Notes: generated by a model not told the origin, from the sequence alone. A stretch of DNA of 64,000 bases from Rapana venosa (GCA_028751875.1 CM054141.1:49703516-49767515); one strand, 5' to 3'. Positions 23,421 to 37,544 are shown, counted from the stretch's first letter. A program made the numbers and translations.

Positions 23421-24715
23421 GTATACAATGCTGGAGAAACAAAACGAAAAGAAACAAAACAACCCCCCAAAAACAACCACAAACTTGTAAACTGTCTTTT
23501 TCCACAAGGGTTAAAAAAAAGAAGAAGTTAAAGATCAAGAATAAATGAAAACAGATGATGAAGAAGAAACACTCATTAAACCCACATTAGCATACCTCCA
23601 CCATTCTCCTAGAACAATTTTCAGCCCTGTTTAAATCTGTTTTAAATAATATGGATGTAGAAACAAAAGTCAACCATCCAAAGAATCAAACAATAAAAAC
23701 AAAATGAAAAGTCCTGTAAAAACAAACAGCAACCAAAGAATCAAACAACAAGAAACCTGTATGAACAAACAGAAACAATAATGTATCACTGTTCCTGTTA
23801 GCATATCCGCAAGCCATTTACTGCTGTTAGTTTGGGAGGTAAAGTTTTGTATTAGACTGAAAAATCTTTGAGATCCCGGCAGCAAAGGAGTAAGAATGGA
23901 AGAGGCAGGGGGGTAAATTAATGAAATTTTGCCCCAATACCACAATCATAACCCTGCCATAAAATCCTTGAGTAAGAAACCCATCTGCAAAAAACTGCCC
24001 CCACATAAAAATGTAGTAAGTTTTAAACATTACCAAATATCCCAATATAAGATTCTGTTAATGACACTTACTAGATTTCTACAGGGAATCGGGACTGATA
24101 TTCGACTGGGAAACTGCAAATATCAACATCTTCTTCATGCTCATTTGCAATACAGCTGTCCATCAAGCCATCAGTTTGGGGATTAATATGCATTTTCAAA
24201 AGCCAGTCATTCATTCATTTAGCTCATCGCAGCCATGCATGTCAACTTCACTATTTGAAAACTAGCTATACTCTTTAACATACAAATACCAAAAAAAACA
24301 TTTGAAAAGTTTAGTATTTATACTCTTTAACATACAGCGCGAAAATTTTCCTGTTTCTAACGATTAAAAACTGGAAGCTGAAAGTACAGAGAAAACATGT
24401 TGAAGAGTTTGAAGAAGAAAAAGAAACTCAGAACTAGACAGGAAAGAATGACAGGAAGAAAGAGCAAACACTAACTCAACTCATTTTTAAAACAAACCAA
24501 TTCTGAAACAAAACAAAAACAGCAAAGTGAAAATAAAATCCAACAGAAAAATAATAACAAACAATACAAAACAAACCAACCACCCAACCCAAAATATTAA
24601 CTTTTGAAAAATAAAAAAGACACGTAAAGAGAAAGTCCGAAATAAAGACAGGAAAAGAAAAACAATAGCAAGATTCAATGTAAAAAATATATAAAATAAA
24701 AAGAAATCCGACAGC

Positions 24716-24828
<113 letters not shown>

Positions 24829-25232
24829 CAGTGAGAGACACAGAAACAGAGAGAGGGGCAGAAAGTGAGAGAATGAAAGAGTGAAAAAAACAGGAAAATG
24901 AATGAAAACAAGAAAGATAAAAACAAACTTCTTAACATAACCAACAAACAGGCAAAAAACCCCAAACAACAACAACAAATCCCAAACCACATACAGATTA
25001 CATGTCTCTATTAAGTACTACAATACAACCACCATTCCTATTTTCAGGTGTGCGTGCATACACACACGATTATTCATAATAACTTCATTTCCACACACAC
25101 ACACCCAGCTAAAACATAAAATGACTTGAACAGACTGATATATTTACATCACAGGCAATTTCAAATACTGTCAACAGAATAAAATTAAAAAACCCACACA
25201 ATTTATTAGCAATATTGTGAATGAGTACTCAC

Positions 25233-25301
25233 TTATCACAGCAGTAGGTCAAATTTCTCAGAATTGCATTCAGTCCCTTCTCTCCGAAGTCTATCACCCA
25301 G
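25233..25301 (-). CDS. DIAPH: Formin exon 5: GTPase-binding region, residues 152-175
   Basis: A 69-nt exon that completes Ser152 and encodes WVIDFGEKGLNAILRNLTYC followed by CD and two bases of Asn175. It matches DIAPH1 around SWVQTFGAEGLASLLDIL. Acceptor TTCTTCAG, donor GTGAGT. Confidence 0.95.
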
Positions 25302-26189
25302 CTGAAGAAAAAACAACAACAAATATGTTGAATGCAAAACATTTTCTGACTGAAAGGTATGCTTGTGTGTGCACGCATGCACACACACTTACACACACTC
25401 ACATACACCCATGCATGTATACACACTCACAAGTCACATATTCGCACCAACACACACACACCAACACACGCACGCACGCACGCATGCACACACACACACT
25501 TGGCCGTCTGATATCACTTTTCAGTGGAAGGACGTTAAACTGAAGAACTAACTAACACACACACACACAACATACACCGTTTCATACTTTTTCAATGGAT
25601 GTAATTACTTTTAGTTGGAAGCAACTGCAAAAATTACCACAGACATTTCATACTTTCTTAACTGTTGTCCCTTTTCAGTAAAGAAAACTGAAGAACCAAC
25701 CAGTCAACAAACACACAGATACAGACAGACAAACAAGCAGGCAAGCACACAGACAGACAAACAGAGACAAATACAGGCACAGAAAAACACACAAACATCC
25801 GCGCACACATACAGAGTTTCATACTTTCTTAAGTGATGTAATTTTTCAGTAAAAGGAAACTGACAATGCTATCAAAGCAACAAACACATTCACACACAGA
25901 CTGAGACACACACAAACACAGCGCGCACACACATACACACACAAACACACACACCACAAACACAGCACACACACACACAGCACGGCACACACACACACAC
26001 CACAAACACAGCGCACACACACACACACAAATACACACACACACACAAATACACACACACACCACAAACACAGCGCAAACACACACACACACACACACCA
26101 CAAACACAGCGCAAACACACACACACACACAAACACAGCACACACACAAACACACACACACACACACACACACATACACACACACACAC
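25302..26189 (-). other. DIAPH: Formin intron 4
   Basis: An 888-bp intron rich in CA repeats throughout, most densely at 25890-26189, where the repeat supplies the splice donor of exon 4. The remainder (25320-25880) has more CA/ACAG repeats and a CTTTTCAGTGGAAGGA-like block occurring three times in diverged form. Confidence 0.85.
25890..26189. repeat. Degenerate (CA)n array at a splice donor
   Basis: About 300 bp of CA repeats with recurring CACAAACACAGCGC variants. On the minus strand it is TG-rich and its first bases (GTGTGTGTG) are the 5' splice site of exon 4. Confidence 0.95.
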
Positions 26190-26317
26190 CTGACTGGTTT
26201 GCTGGTGAGAGAGACTCGAAGTGATTCTAGCACCCTCAGTCGCCGTTCCCCTTTCAGGTCAGGGTTCTTCAGCTCACTGACAAAGGCCTGGGGACTGTCC
26301 AGTTCCCCACCCCTCGG
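26190..26317 (-). CDS. DIAPH: Formin exon 4: GTPase-binding region, residues 110-152
   Basis: Encodes PRGGELDSPQAFVSELKNPD, then LKGERRLRVLESLRVSLTSK and PV plus two bases of Ser152. LESLRVSL is identical to the DIAPH1 motif in CLESLRVSLNNNPVSW. Acceptor TGTTCAG; the donor is GTGTGT within the CA/TG array. Confidence 0.95.
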
Positions 26318-26784
26318 CTGAACATAACACATGCACACACACATATATAATATCATGCATCATCTACATGAGTACATTACATGTGCCCAGGTCATGCTGA
26401 CTGACAGACAGACATACACACAGACAATACACACCAAACAAAATGTTGGCATCTTTCTCTGAGCACAGAAATTTCCTTCTCAACATTTTCATACTTGTTT
26501 GTTGTTCTCTTGGTATGCATGCTTTAAAAAAAAAAAAAAAGTGAATCGCCTCACATTGCCATCATTTGAACGCATTCACTTTACATCACTACAGGTAAGA
26601 TAACTACTGAAAACTCTCAGAAAAGGCTCTCATTCTTTGTCAATGTGGACAATGAAAAATGAAAATACAACTTATCACTGAGCAAATCATGTTCCAGCTG
26701 TTGTGTGTAGTTATTCTCATCAGATCCTCATTCAACCAGCTATAGTAAGTGTCAAACCAAAACAGATATTTGTCAAGTGGGAAG

Positions 26785-27052
26785 GGGGGGAGGGGGGGGG
26801 GGGGGAGGAAGGGTGAGAGAGAGGGAGGGGGGAAAGAGAGAGAGGGAGGGGTTGAGAGAGGAGGGGGGTGAGGAGAGGGGGAGAGAGAGAGAGGGAGAGA
26901 AGAGAGAGAGAGAGGGTGAGAGAGACAGGGAGGGGAGAGAGAGAGAGGAGTGGGAGAGGGAGAGAGGGAGAGAGAGAGAGAGAGGGAGAGAGAGAGAGAG
27001 AGAGAGGGAGGGAGAGAGAGAGAGAGAGAGAGGGAGGGAGGGAGGAGGGAGG

Positions 27053-27147
<95 letters not shown>

Positions 27148-27150
27148 CGA
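26785..27150. repeat. G-rich / (GA)n / (GGGA)n array
   Basis: A poly-G stretch at 26785-26807 running into GA, GGAG and GGGA mixtures for about 360 bp. The long Arg/Glu and Leu/Ser/Pro frames over it are artefacts. Confidence 0.96.
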
Positions 27151-27449
27151 GCGTACATTTAGTGTTTACACATGTGTGTGCGTGCGTGCGTGTGCATGCG
27201 TGTGTGTGCGCGCATACATGTGTGCTTGAGAAATAGTGTTGATTTACAAACTGGTGAGAATGACAAGACTGCTGGAAAGTGTTTTTTTTCTGATGATATT
27301 TACTTTGGCAATGTCCTGAAGGTAAATCACCACTTCCAATGCTTGTTAACAGACAAAATATACATATATATAAATAATATATACTTTCCAGTCTCCTGCA
27401 AAGCCTGTGGTCATTCCCACCAGCTACCAGCCTCCTACATCTTTCCTGG

Positions 27450-27560
27450 CCAAAAGCTTTGTCAGTTACGGATCATGTAAGCAAAGCACCAAGACCTGCA
27501 TTGATACGTTGTTATGCTTGGAAATGTTATAATGAGATTGTCTTCATCCATGACAAGCTT
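27450..27560. repeat. Dispersed repeat family E, copy 3
   Basis: GGCCAAAAGCTTTGTCAGTT, AGCACCAAGACCTGCATTGA, GCTTGGAAATGTTAT and CTTCATCCATGACAAGCTT correspond in order to blocks at 1313-1440 and 4797-4945. Confidence 0.65.
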
Positions 27561-29184
27561 TAATGAAGTATTTGAATTGGTTGGATTTTTTGTGTGTGGA
27601 AATATCATTCGCCTCAGATACCTTAACAAAATATTGTTAATAAATTTTCCTGTATTGGTCGTGACTCTGTGTGTGTGTGTGTGACTTTTATACAGATATT
27701 GTGTGAGGGACAGTGCATGAAAAAAAAAGCAAAAAAAATAAACCTTTAAAAAGAAAGATATAAATATATATATAATTATTATAATATATAAAAAACCCAC
27801 CCAACCAACCAAAGTGACACTCTTTACTATTCAGAGATGCCTAAAAAGCCAGAGAACAGACAAAGTGGATAGAGGATGATTCCTACAGCGCATCAACTGA
27901 CCCTTAAAAAACCCAACCCCAACTCCTGTCCCCTCCCCTCCCCACCCCTCCCACACACACATAACAAAAGACCCAGATGCCATCAGTACGCTTCATTTCC
28001 CAGGGATATTAACTGAAGCAGCAGAACCCTCTGGGGAAGTTCTTCAACGTCGACTTTGTCATTGCTTCACGGGCCTGCTGTTGATGAGGACCTTGTGGTG
28101 GGATCTTAATAAAGAATTGACAGCTGGAATTGAGAGTGTGTGTGTGTGTGCGTGTGCGTGCGTGCGTGTGTGCATGTGTGAGAGACATGATTGTGAAAGT
28201 GCCAAGACAGTGATGATATGTATAAATATACCTAGCCACCGTGTTACTCTTTTGACATCCTTGATTTGATTCTTGCCAGCAATAGGTAGTTTCAAAGTCC
28301 CCCCCCCCCCCCCCCCCTTTTTTTTCCTTTTTATAAATTTTCCTTCAGAAGTTACAAACACATGACATATGATAGACAGAGCTACTAGTACTACTACACT
28401 ACAGATGGATAGTGAATGACAGGTTGACTGACTGTAAGGCTCCTAGTTTCTGCCCCAATAGTTGCAAATCTGTGAATGCATGAGGGGCTTTGTGAGTGTG
28501 TGTGTGTGTGTGTTGTGTGTGTTTGTGTGTACATGTGTGTATATGTGTTCATGTGTGTGTGTGATATTGCAGAATTGACAGAGAAAAAAAATGAAGATGG
28601 AGGTGATGGGAAATAAGTTTGGGACAGGGGTATCAACTATAAGAACAACAGGCAGCCAGTGACGCATATCCCACCTGTAGTCAGAGGGAAAGACAGGCAA
28701 CCAGAGATACATATGCACGTGCATGCTCACACATACACACACACACACAATTTATAATATACACAACCCCTACATCAGAAAGATCTCTAACTATCTAGAG
28801 AGAAACAAAAAAGTTCACAGTAAGTTTCCATTTGAGCCTACAATCCTGACTCAAAAATACTTGATGAGCCATATTTATAACGTATTGGACATATTTTTCT
28901 TTTTCTTTTTACCCCCATTCAGTCTTAATGCTTTGACACCTAGTTTTATGATTTAGGTGACAAGATTAATCATTTTAAGAGATTGGCAAGGAGATGGAGG
29001 GGAGGTGGGGGAAGGGAGGGGAGGGGAGGGGAGGAGAGGGAGGAGAGACCGTCTAACATTCCACAGCACATTAAGATGGATGGTGACAATCGCAATGTTA
29101 ATTTTGTTGGGCTGAGGACTGCACTCACAACCTTTTAACTCTGTGTGTGTGAATGCCTATGACTGTGAGTGTGTGACACTGGAA

Positions 29185-29206
29185 GAGAGAGACAGAGACA
29201 GAGAGA

Positions 29207-29285
<79 letters not shown>

Positions 29286-29310
29286 GGGAGGGAGAGAGAG
29301 GCAGAGGGAG
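29185..29310. repeat. (GA)n with internal poly-G
   Basis: About 90 bp of GA followed by a G run at 29275-29288 and more GA. Confidence 0.96.
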
Positions 29311-30182
29311 AGAGAGGTGTGTGTGGGATATGTGTGCATGTGCATGCGTGTGTACTATGTGTGTGTGTATGTGTGTGTATGTATGCCCGTGCATGCAAGT
29401 AAGAAGTAAGTTGTGTGTGTGTGTGTGTGTGTGCATGCAAGTAAGAAGTAAGCTGTGTGTGTGCGTGCATCACAGATATGAATGAACATGTATACTAACA
29501 AACACTGAAGACTTTTCAATACCAACTTAAATTCAAAAGGTCAGGGAAACACAAACAGAATGCCATTGAAAAATGTACACTGCAAACACTGAAAATGAAT
29601 TGTCACTCAATCATTACTACTCAGTGAAAAGGATTTTTTGTTATCTTAACACCGTATGATAAGAAAAACTGCTTCTTAGGGTTAGCTAGATCTACACATA
29701 TGTAAGCTTTTGATCTCTTCTGGTAATCTTTCTCAAGCTACCAGGCAAAGCAAACATCTGGAAATGCTATAGTCTGTTGTCAGCCTCCTGTGATATTGTC
29801 AGCCTCCTGTGATATAGTGTTATTTGATTTAGACTCATGGCAGTCTTCTTCTTCTTTGTTGAACGCTCAGACAGGAACTATTGTTTAAATAGTTGTCTGT
29901 TATATTCATGAGCGAAAATGTGTTACACTGCCATTTTAAAAGCGCCTCACAAGTCAGGCCCAGCACATTCGACTTCAACTAAAGAGAGAACCGTTATCTT
30001 TTAAGTCCGTAAAAAATGCAGGAGAATGGACCAAGAAGGCAGAAAAAAGACAAGAAGGATGTGACAGGAAGAAAAAGAACAAGGCAGTATAAAGAGAGTG
30101 ATAGAAAAGAGGAAATTTCTAGCATAGAATTTCCAGACTGTGGGGATGCTATTTATACTGAGAGGCCCCCGGCATCCCCATA

Positions 30183-30215
<33 letters not shown>
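30183..30215. repeat. Poly-G tract, 33 bp
   Basis: The longest uninterrupted G run in the window. Confidence 0.95.
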
Positions 30216-30216
<1 letters not shown>

Positions 30217-30923
30217 GGAGATGGCAGTGTAATTTAGATATTATCCATCACTATCATCAGTGCAAGTGACCCCACACCTGGTCACAGGCCATCAACAAAC
30301 ACCCCCCAGCCACCCTGGTCACTCCATCTCTCCCTTAGTGATGACGTCTTTTTCATGTTGTCCTGCTTTTATGTCATGGTGACCGGTGCTTTTGTAACAA
30401 CCTCTCTAGTTAATAGAGTTTACTTTCTGTCCAGTTTCATTTTTGATACATTTTTTTTTCATTCTTGCTATATTTTCACTGAATACCTGTAAACGTAAAA
30501 TGAAATAATCTTTAAAAAATTTTTTTAAAAAATGAATAGTATGTTATATCAAAACATAAGTTTTAGTTATTCTTTTTGATCTTAAAGCCAGAACTCCTAT
30601 AAAATACTTAATATTGTCAATGTATGTTATTGAAAATTCTGAAATGCACTAACTATGTAAGCTATATTGCGCATGTCATGATACTTGTGTTATGATAGGT
30701 TAGAATCTGCAATAAATGGGTGGTGGGTGTGGGGAAGCTGCTCAAGTGTTCACATCCCATCCCTCAATTAAAAGTATAATTTTTACAGAAAACATTACTG
30801 CCACAGTCAAAACTCATAAAATCTCTCCTCTCTCTTACTCAAGTTACTGTGTACATATATGAATACACATGCAATGCACACATGCACGCACGCACACACA
30901 CCATTTCAAGAGCCAGAACTGAC

Positions 30924-31025
30924 CTTGGCAGTGCCCTTGATGTGCATGCTGAGCATGTTCCGCTTGAAGCTCATGTCACGCGCTCGCAGAGGGGCCTTCT
31001 TCTCCTCCGTCAGGTTCATGTCATC
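30924..31025 (-). CDS. DIAPH: Formin exon 3: GTPase-binding region, residues 76-109
   Basis: Encodes DDMNLTEEKKAPLRARDMSF followed by KRNMLSMHIKGTAK, in phase 0 at both ends. It matches DIAPH1 LDMNLNEEKQQPLREKD, the start of the conserved Rho-binding region. Acceptor TTTGCAG, donor GTCAGT. Confidence 0.96.
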
Positions 31026-31059
31026 CTGCAAACAGACATGCATTTCCCATCCATTGTTA

Positions 31060-31320
31060 TGAAGCACATGATGTGTATAGTGCACAAGGTACTACTGGTG
31101 TTGTTCTGATGTTCCTGTTAATTTTTGATACTTCATTGTGTCCCACACATGCCAATAATATTGAGAAAAAACAACACACACATGCACCCATCCATTGTTA
31201 TGAAGCACATGATGTGTACAGTGCACTAGGTACTACCTTTATGTGGTGTTGTTCTGATGCTCCTGTTAATCTTTGATACTTCATTTTGTCCCACACATGC
31301 CAATAATATTGAGAAAAAAC
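31060..31320. repeat. Tandem duplication, about 130-bp unit
   Basis: ATCCATTGTTATGAAGCACA, then GTATAGTGCACAAGGTACTA-like, TTGTTCTGATG, CCTGTTAAT and CCACACATGCCAATAATATT occur twice in the same order (31050-31175 and 31190-31325) with small differences. Confidence 0.85.
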
Positions 31321-31389
31321 AACACACACATGCACACCCACACTCACTCTGACACCCCCTCTCCCCCTCCTCACAAACATGAAACTCCA

Positions 31390-31500
31390 CTTTGCAACTG
31401 TAAACTGTTCTGCCTTTCGGAAGAATAGGCCTTTGTGTGCTGGTAGGAAAGAATGACAAAATTGACAAAACTGCATGCACATGGAGACTGGGATTATGTA
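31390..31500 (+). repeat. SINE family B core fragment
   Basis: GGAAGAATAGGCCTTTGTGT, GCTGGTAGGAAAGAATGACA, AAATTGACAAAACTGCATGC and GAGACTGGGATTATG follow the order of the family B tail. Confidence 0.7.
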
Positions 31501-32561
31501 TTTATCATGATTAGACTAGAGGGTGTGTATGTGTACATGTGCGTGCAAACACATGCGCATATGTGTACATGCATTGGCACACATATAACTATGGCTACGC
31601 ACATGAGTGTACTTCTACATGTATGCTTGTATAAGTGTGTATGTGTGTGTATGTGCATGTGTGTGTTGTGACTGCATGCACAAATCAACATATATATAAT
31701 AAGCTTGTATCTTTCTGTCCGCTGTGAAAACAAAAGTGGTTTCAACCAGAAAAGTGGGCCATAGGGTCTTTGCAAACTACAGGTATGGTTGGGGAATCTA
31801 ACTCAGTAACTGTATAAAATGTGAACCGTATGTGAAGGAAGAGGCAGATTCACTTAGCACACCTAAGCAAACATGTACCCAATAATCTGACACAGGTGTA
31901 AACAGAAATAGCACACTCCAAGTGCACTGCAGCGTGGGTGCACAGCCTGCAAAAGAAATGATCTGTGGTGTGGTGTGTGAGTGTGTGTGCATGCATAAAT
32001 GTGTGCACACGTGTGCGTGTGTGCATGCATGTGTGCATGTGTGTGTGCGTGTGTGTGTGTATACTGTATGTCAACTTGCATGAATTCATATACTTGGGAG
32101 TTCATGAAGGAATGTAATTTCTTGAAAACAAGTTTTATCTAAGTGACTTTGACTAAGGTAGATTTTGATGTACAGTAAGGCTTACACCAACAGGACTGAA
32201 GTGATGGTTTCTTTAACTCATGAATAGATTGAATGAAATAAACACTGGTCTGGCCAATGATATTGTAATTTAAATACTCTGTTGTTTAATATCAATTAAG
32301 GAAAGTTCTGTTACTTTGCAAAGGACTTTTAGGATCTGACCTATGCTTTCTTGTGTAGTCTATGTGTGTAATTTAACACTAATGTTTTTTAATTTAGAAG
32401 AAAAAAATGTCCGTGGTTTTGTTTGCTTGTTTGTTTTGTCCTTGCAAAGAAAACTAGCAATTAAAAAAAATTATACTGCTGACAATGAACAGATGATCTG
32501 CATACAACTAATGAGATTCTGTTTGAAAATGTGTATCATTATATAGCTATAATTATAGTGT

Positions 32562-32591
<30 letters not shown>
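32562..32591. repeat. Poly-G tract, 30 bp
   Basis: An uninterrupted G run in formin intron 2. Confidence 0.95.
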
Positions 32592-32592
<1 letters not shown>

Positions 32593-33842
32593 AACTGACA
32601 CAGTTTTATTCAAATTATTGTCCATTCAGCATTACAGCCCTGTAGACAAGGGGAGAATAACAAGTTCAGATTTGTGTAACATAATAGTCTTCAAATTTTT
32701 TCCTCTCATTCCGCATACATGCGCAAGTCTATTTGCCATGTCCACGACTCACACACACTCTCTCTCTCTCTCTCTCTCTCTCCCCATAAGCAGTCAGACA
32801 GACATATGCTGATACAGGTCAGCTGTAATACTTGCAAACTTTATACAGTACAACATACATATTGAGACAAAGAAAGAGATTGCAATTTTTAAAAAAACAA
32901 CAGCACCAACACAAATAACCTAGGAAGGTGCCCTTTCCTATCTTCGTTTGCAACTTAACAACTTGCAGTCCTGAAGCAGTCGGTAGAACTCTGCTAACCC
33001 AGAATCTCTAACACTGTAACAGATTAAAACCCACTGCCTATCTTTAATTACAGCAACAGTTGGCATGTCAAGGAGACCTGGTTTGGAGAAAACAGTTTTT
33101 ATGGCACAGACTCAGACTTCAAATGACATTTATGATGACATTAATGGGGACACTATCCTATGGCAGTGCCCAAAGCAATAATTTTCACTAAAATACCATA
33201 ACATGGCCCAGAGAAACTGCACTGCAATGCAAGAAAAGAGGTCAACTTTTCCCCTTTAAACTTTTGAAGTTATTTGTTTTGTTTCTACCTGAATGCGTTA
33301 CAATTTATATTGTCAAATTCAGATAGAGGGTAACCTGACTCTGCTAATGTATGACTATATTAGATACTTATAATTTCCAGCAGTCCTGTGTGCTCACTAC
33401 CAATACCAACTCCATCACAGAGGTTGGTTTGTTTGCTTTCTTTTTGTTGTCACTGAGGCTTGTGTGAGTGTGTGTATGTGTATGTGTGTGTCATTGTATG
33501 TATGTTTGTCAAAGTCAAACTTTTATTTTCAGATGGTACATTGTGTGTCTCTGTGTTGTACACATATTATAAAGTGTTTCAACACCAGCTAAACACTTTG
33601 TTCATTCTTGACAATCAATACACAAAACAGTTGTGGTTTTTTGTTTTTTGTTTTTTTCAGACTTGTTAAATTAATTTAAAAGATTCCAACTCTGGTCAAA
33701 GAAATACATCCTTAATCCTTTTTTCAATCATTCATGATTGACACACTCTGCCTTCTCGTGTAAAGTGTAAGGTGATCAATGTTTTAAAAATCTGCATGAT
33801 TATCATGCCTGTGTTGAGACATGGAAAATTTATATTTTAATC

Positions 33843-33940
33843 CCCAAAGTTGGAATGCGGCTACCTTGATGGTGGGCAAAAATGGTCACATAGCAAAAAT
33901 CTCCATTGGCTAACCTTGAAGCTCTAGTCAAGGAACAAAC
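33843..33940 (+). repeat. SINE family C 3' fragment
   Basis: CAAAGTTGGAATGCGGCTAC, GATGGTGGGCAAAAATGGT and TTGAAGCTCTAGTCAAGGA match the family C copies at 14698 and 53477. Confidence 0.7.
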
Positions 33941-35274
33941 ACACACACACAAAAAAGAGGTAGAATTGCTATGAACAGAAAGTGACTGGAAACCAAGACT
34001 GAGTGAATGAACCACAGCAAGGGCAAATGAAGAGTAAAACAACTACAAGAGGGAAGGAAACGGTGGAAGAGGAGTGATGGAAACACATGCTATATCAAAA
34101 ACAAAAAGCAGACCCGCTAAATGAAAATGTTACTTCAGAGAAACCGCACTGCCGTATGGAAAGTTAACAATAAGAAAAATATATAGATGCTGACTTCTTT
34201 TATTTCATTTGTTTGAGCTTTAGGAATAGTAGATTTTGTATCCTTGATAAAACCTTATGGGGAAACTTACAAATTCTTTTGCCACCTGGGGCAAAAACAA
34301 CAACAACAAAAAGGCAAAAGGCAAAGTCAGGTGGGGGACCCATCAAACAAGCCATTATTAACACATGTGTTGAAATGTAGCCCACCATATGAAACAGAGG
34401 TAACCTGCTAATCAGGTTTGAGCCCAGTTTTCAAGTTCGACTCTTCAGCAGAAGACAGTTTAAATGCTGTGTTGTGATGTGTCACAGAATGCGAGGCCTG
34501 TACGCTCCCACAAACAGCTGTTGATACAAAAACACTAACGTCTTATGTCTCAACTCATTCTGCTGTGCCTGTGAATGTGATGATTCAAAATTATGATTGT
34601 TTCTGAATGTCTTACATTTCATTTTAAACCCCTTTATAAGTTTACTTATTCCTCTGTCCTGAATACGACATACACAAACACTTTAGCATCAAACATCATA
34701 CAAGCACGTACACCATACACTACAAACTTGTGTATTCACAGGTGCATGCACATGCATGTGCGTGCACACACACACAAACACACATGCTTCTTTTGCCTTC
34801 AAATCAAAAGCCTGAGATTAGCTGTGTCACTGCTATCATTAGTATCAGCCTGAAGTAAAGCTTGCACCCTGAAACCAGTGAAAGGCAACTGGCACTTTCC
34901 CAAGTTCTCTCTAGATTTCCCTCTGATTCTGGGAGGGGGTGGAATTCAAGGGTGGGGGAATAAGACGTGGATGGGAAATGGGAGGAACTAGTGGGTTTTT
35001 TTAAGCAGCACTGGATGAAATATTTTATTTCCAAGCCAGGGTTTCATTTTCCCTTCTTTTTCTTACTATATTATTTTTTAAGTGCCAGAGTGTGATAATG
35101 TTTTTTATAACAATACTGTGCAAAAGAGACAGAAACAAACAGCGCTTCTCCTCTCGCTTCTGGGTCCCCATATCTTCCTTTATCTGAAGTCTACTTTTTC
35201 TTCTTTGCCATGCCATGCCACTGCCTTCCCTGTCTTCACTCTTTCCTCCGCCCTTCTTTCTCAGCTGAAGGGAA

Positions 35275-35297
35275 GGGGGGGGGGGGGGGGGGGGGGG
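35275..35297. repeat. Poly-G tract, 23 bp
   Basis: An uninterrupted G run in formin intron 2. Confidence 0.95.
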
Positions 35298-37455
35298 AAC
35301 CACACACACAAAAATCCCCCATAGCTTTCCCCTTCCAAAACAGTAATCCCACTCTCACAGTGACTCACTGACGCCCCCTTTGCTGCACTTGCTCTGAACA
35401 AAGAGACTTTTAAAAAAAGGCTCCTTGTCTGTCGCAGCACAGCAGATAGGCGTGGGTGGCTGAAGCTTTACAACTAACTAGTGCAAGCTACCTGAGCCAT
35501 GCGCATCCTCCCGGCTATATCCTGTTTTCCTCCCATCCCCTCCCCATCCTCTTGCCCTAAAGACGCTCATTGTTACAACTTGTGTGGTTGGTGCTTTATC
35601 TCACATCAGCAAAAAAGCTTAGAGCTCTGTCTACTCCAGACTGGTCCCAGAAAAGCGCTAGGATCAAGTGGTCCCATTCAGGGTGTGAGGAGGTCTACCA
35701 CAATCCTGCAGTCGGCAAGAAAGTGTGATAAAACGGAAAAGGTTAAACACGAGAGGCTGGATACATAACCAGCTACAATTCCCTCTACCCTGAACTCTGC
35801 TGGTATAATGAGGCAACACTACATGGAGCCTGCAAACGATAATTGCTTTTGTGTGAGGGCTAATATAGCAAGTGCTTGGCATAAAGAGCAACACAGAACG
35901 AAAAATGTCATCTCTCTGTTAGTACTATTTGTATGCTATCCCTTTCCCTCCATCCATCAACACACACCATGTTTTAATTGTATACTATACATGTATAAAT
36001 TTGCATTCAAAACCGCAGAATTATAAATTTTATACACTGATAGTGATACAGCATCTGAGCATGTATACTATGCACACACACACACTTAGGACTGAGCTAG
36101 CTCCTCATAGATGTTAGATTGTTACTCCTGCAGCAGAGACTCTGTTTCCATGCTGGCATACAAAACTCCATCTTGATCAAACAGAACAGATCCATGGACA
36201 TTTCAACCACAGATGATGCCTGGAGTTAAATTCAGATAGAAGGTTACCTAACTGCCAATTTATCAGAAAAAATAATTTCTAACTCTGTAACAGTTGTGTG
36301 TGTTCATTCCAATTTTCAACTTCATCACAGAAGGTTTTGTCTACATGTCATCGATCAATGGGGTACTGTTGTTTTTGTGTGTGTGTGTGTGTGTGTGTGT
36401 ACGTACACTAGCATTTTCACTAATTTGAGGCACTAATCTTTTTTTTTTCCTGCCAGTATCATCCACTTAATGTACCATTTGGAGATTTGCACTGCAACTT
36501 CTACTTAAACTACTTAAACTAGTTAAAGATGAACCATCTGTTCTTTGCACATGAAGTAAAAGAGTTGAACCCTCCTCGCTCCATACCCTTTTGCCACACA
36601 CACACACACACACACACACATGCACACACATGCATATACAGTCACACACACACACAGAAAAACAAAAATACTGTAACCATCCTGACAGCAGGTTTTACAC
36701 CTGGCCACCTACTACTGTCACATCCTACCATCCATCCCGCTTTCCTTCTCTCCCCCACCTTCCCACCTGTGCCCTGCCTGACTGCACACCTGATGAGACA
36801 AGATTAGTGGACGCGTTTAACTGTGACTGTCTTCTCGCACAAGCCGATCCAATGCTACACTATCATCTCCAGTCTTATACCTGTATCTAGACATTCTGTA
36901 GATCCTCCCTCGTCCTAGTGGAAAGGAGACGAGATGTGACACATATAATTTGAAACTTTTCTCTGTGTTCCTACTCCCACATTTCCCTGTGGCTAGAGAC
37001 GAAATTTATGAAAGGTAACATAAAGGTCAATCTGCCTCTAGTAAAGTGGAGTATTCAACTTTAGGGGGAAAGGTTAAGAAAAGGAATAATTTTGTGGAAG
37101 CTGAATACAGATGGAGATGGGTTGCCGCCCTCAATATACTGGCCCCTAGAGAAGTGAGGTCTCTGACACCTTGCTCCCCAACGACCGCATAGGTTATGGT
37201 ACACCCTTACTTTTGCTTACTTTATGTGTATATACATGGAGGGAATTAAGGCATTGGTATGGTTGTTGTTTTTTTTCCTTTTAAGGGAGAGAGCGGGAGT
37301 TGTTATAATAATAATAATAATAATGTATGTTATGCTATGGTGCATCGTCATAGCTGAAGATCATACAACAGGATATTGTCAAACATAACACTTTACAACA
37401 TATTTTCTACCATTAACTTAAAACAAAACAAAAAATAGGAAAGGGTGGGGGAGGA

Positions 37456-37456
37456 G

Positions 37457-37539
<83 letters not shown>
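37456..37539. repeat. (GA)n microsatellite
   Basis: About 84 bp of GA with one GGA interruption. Confidence 0.96.

Positions 37540-37544
<5 letters not shown>

Larger units (their letters stand above)
26318..30923 (-). other. DIAPH: Formin intron 3 (4.6 kb)
   Basis: Mostly low-complexity DNA: a G/GA-rich block at 26785-27150, a family E repeat at 27450-27560, CA/TG tracts at 28130-28180, 28490-28560 and 29400-29465, a 19-C run at 28299-28317, a GGGGA block at 28990-29050, GA at 29185-29310 and a 33-G run at 30183-30215. The stretch 29480-30180 and 30216-30840 show no recognised feature. Confidence 0.8.

Noticed and set aside
26640..27236. Long open frames rich in Arg/Glu/Gly or Leu/Ser/Pro on both strands
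   Set aside because: They translate the GA and GGGA arrays. All frames are open simply because the repeats contain no stops. The same applies to frames at 3990-4427, 15923-16415, 20303-20807, 24476-24990, 25829-26356 and 29125-29473.
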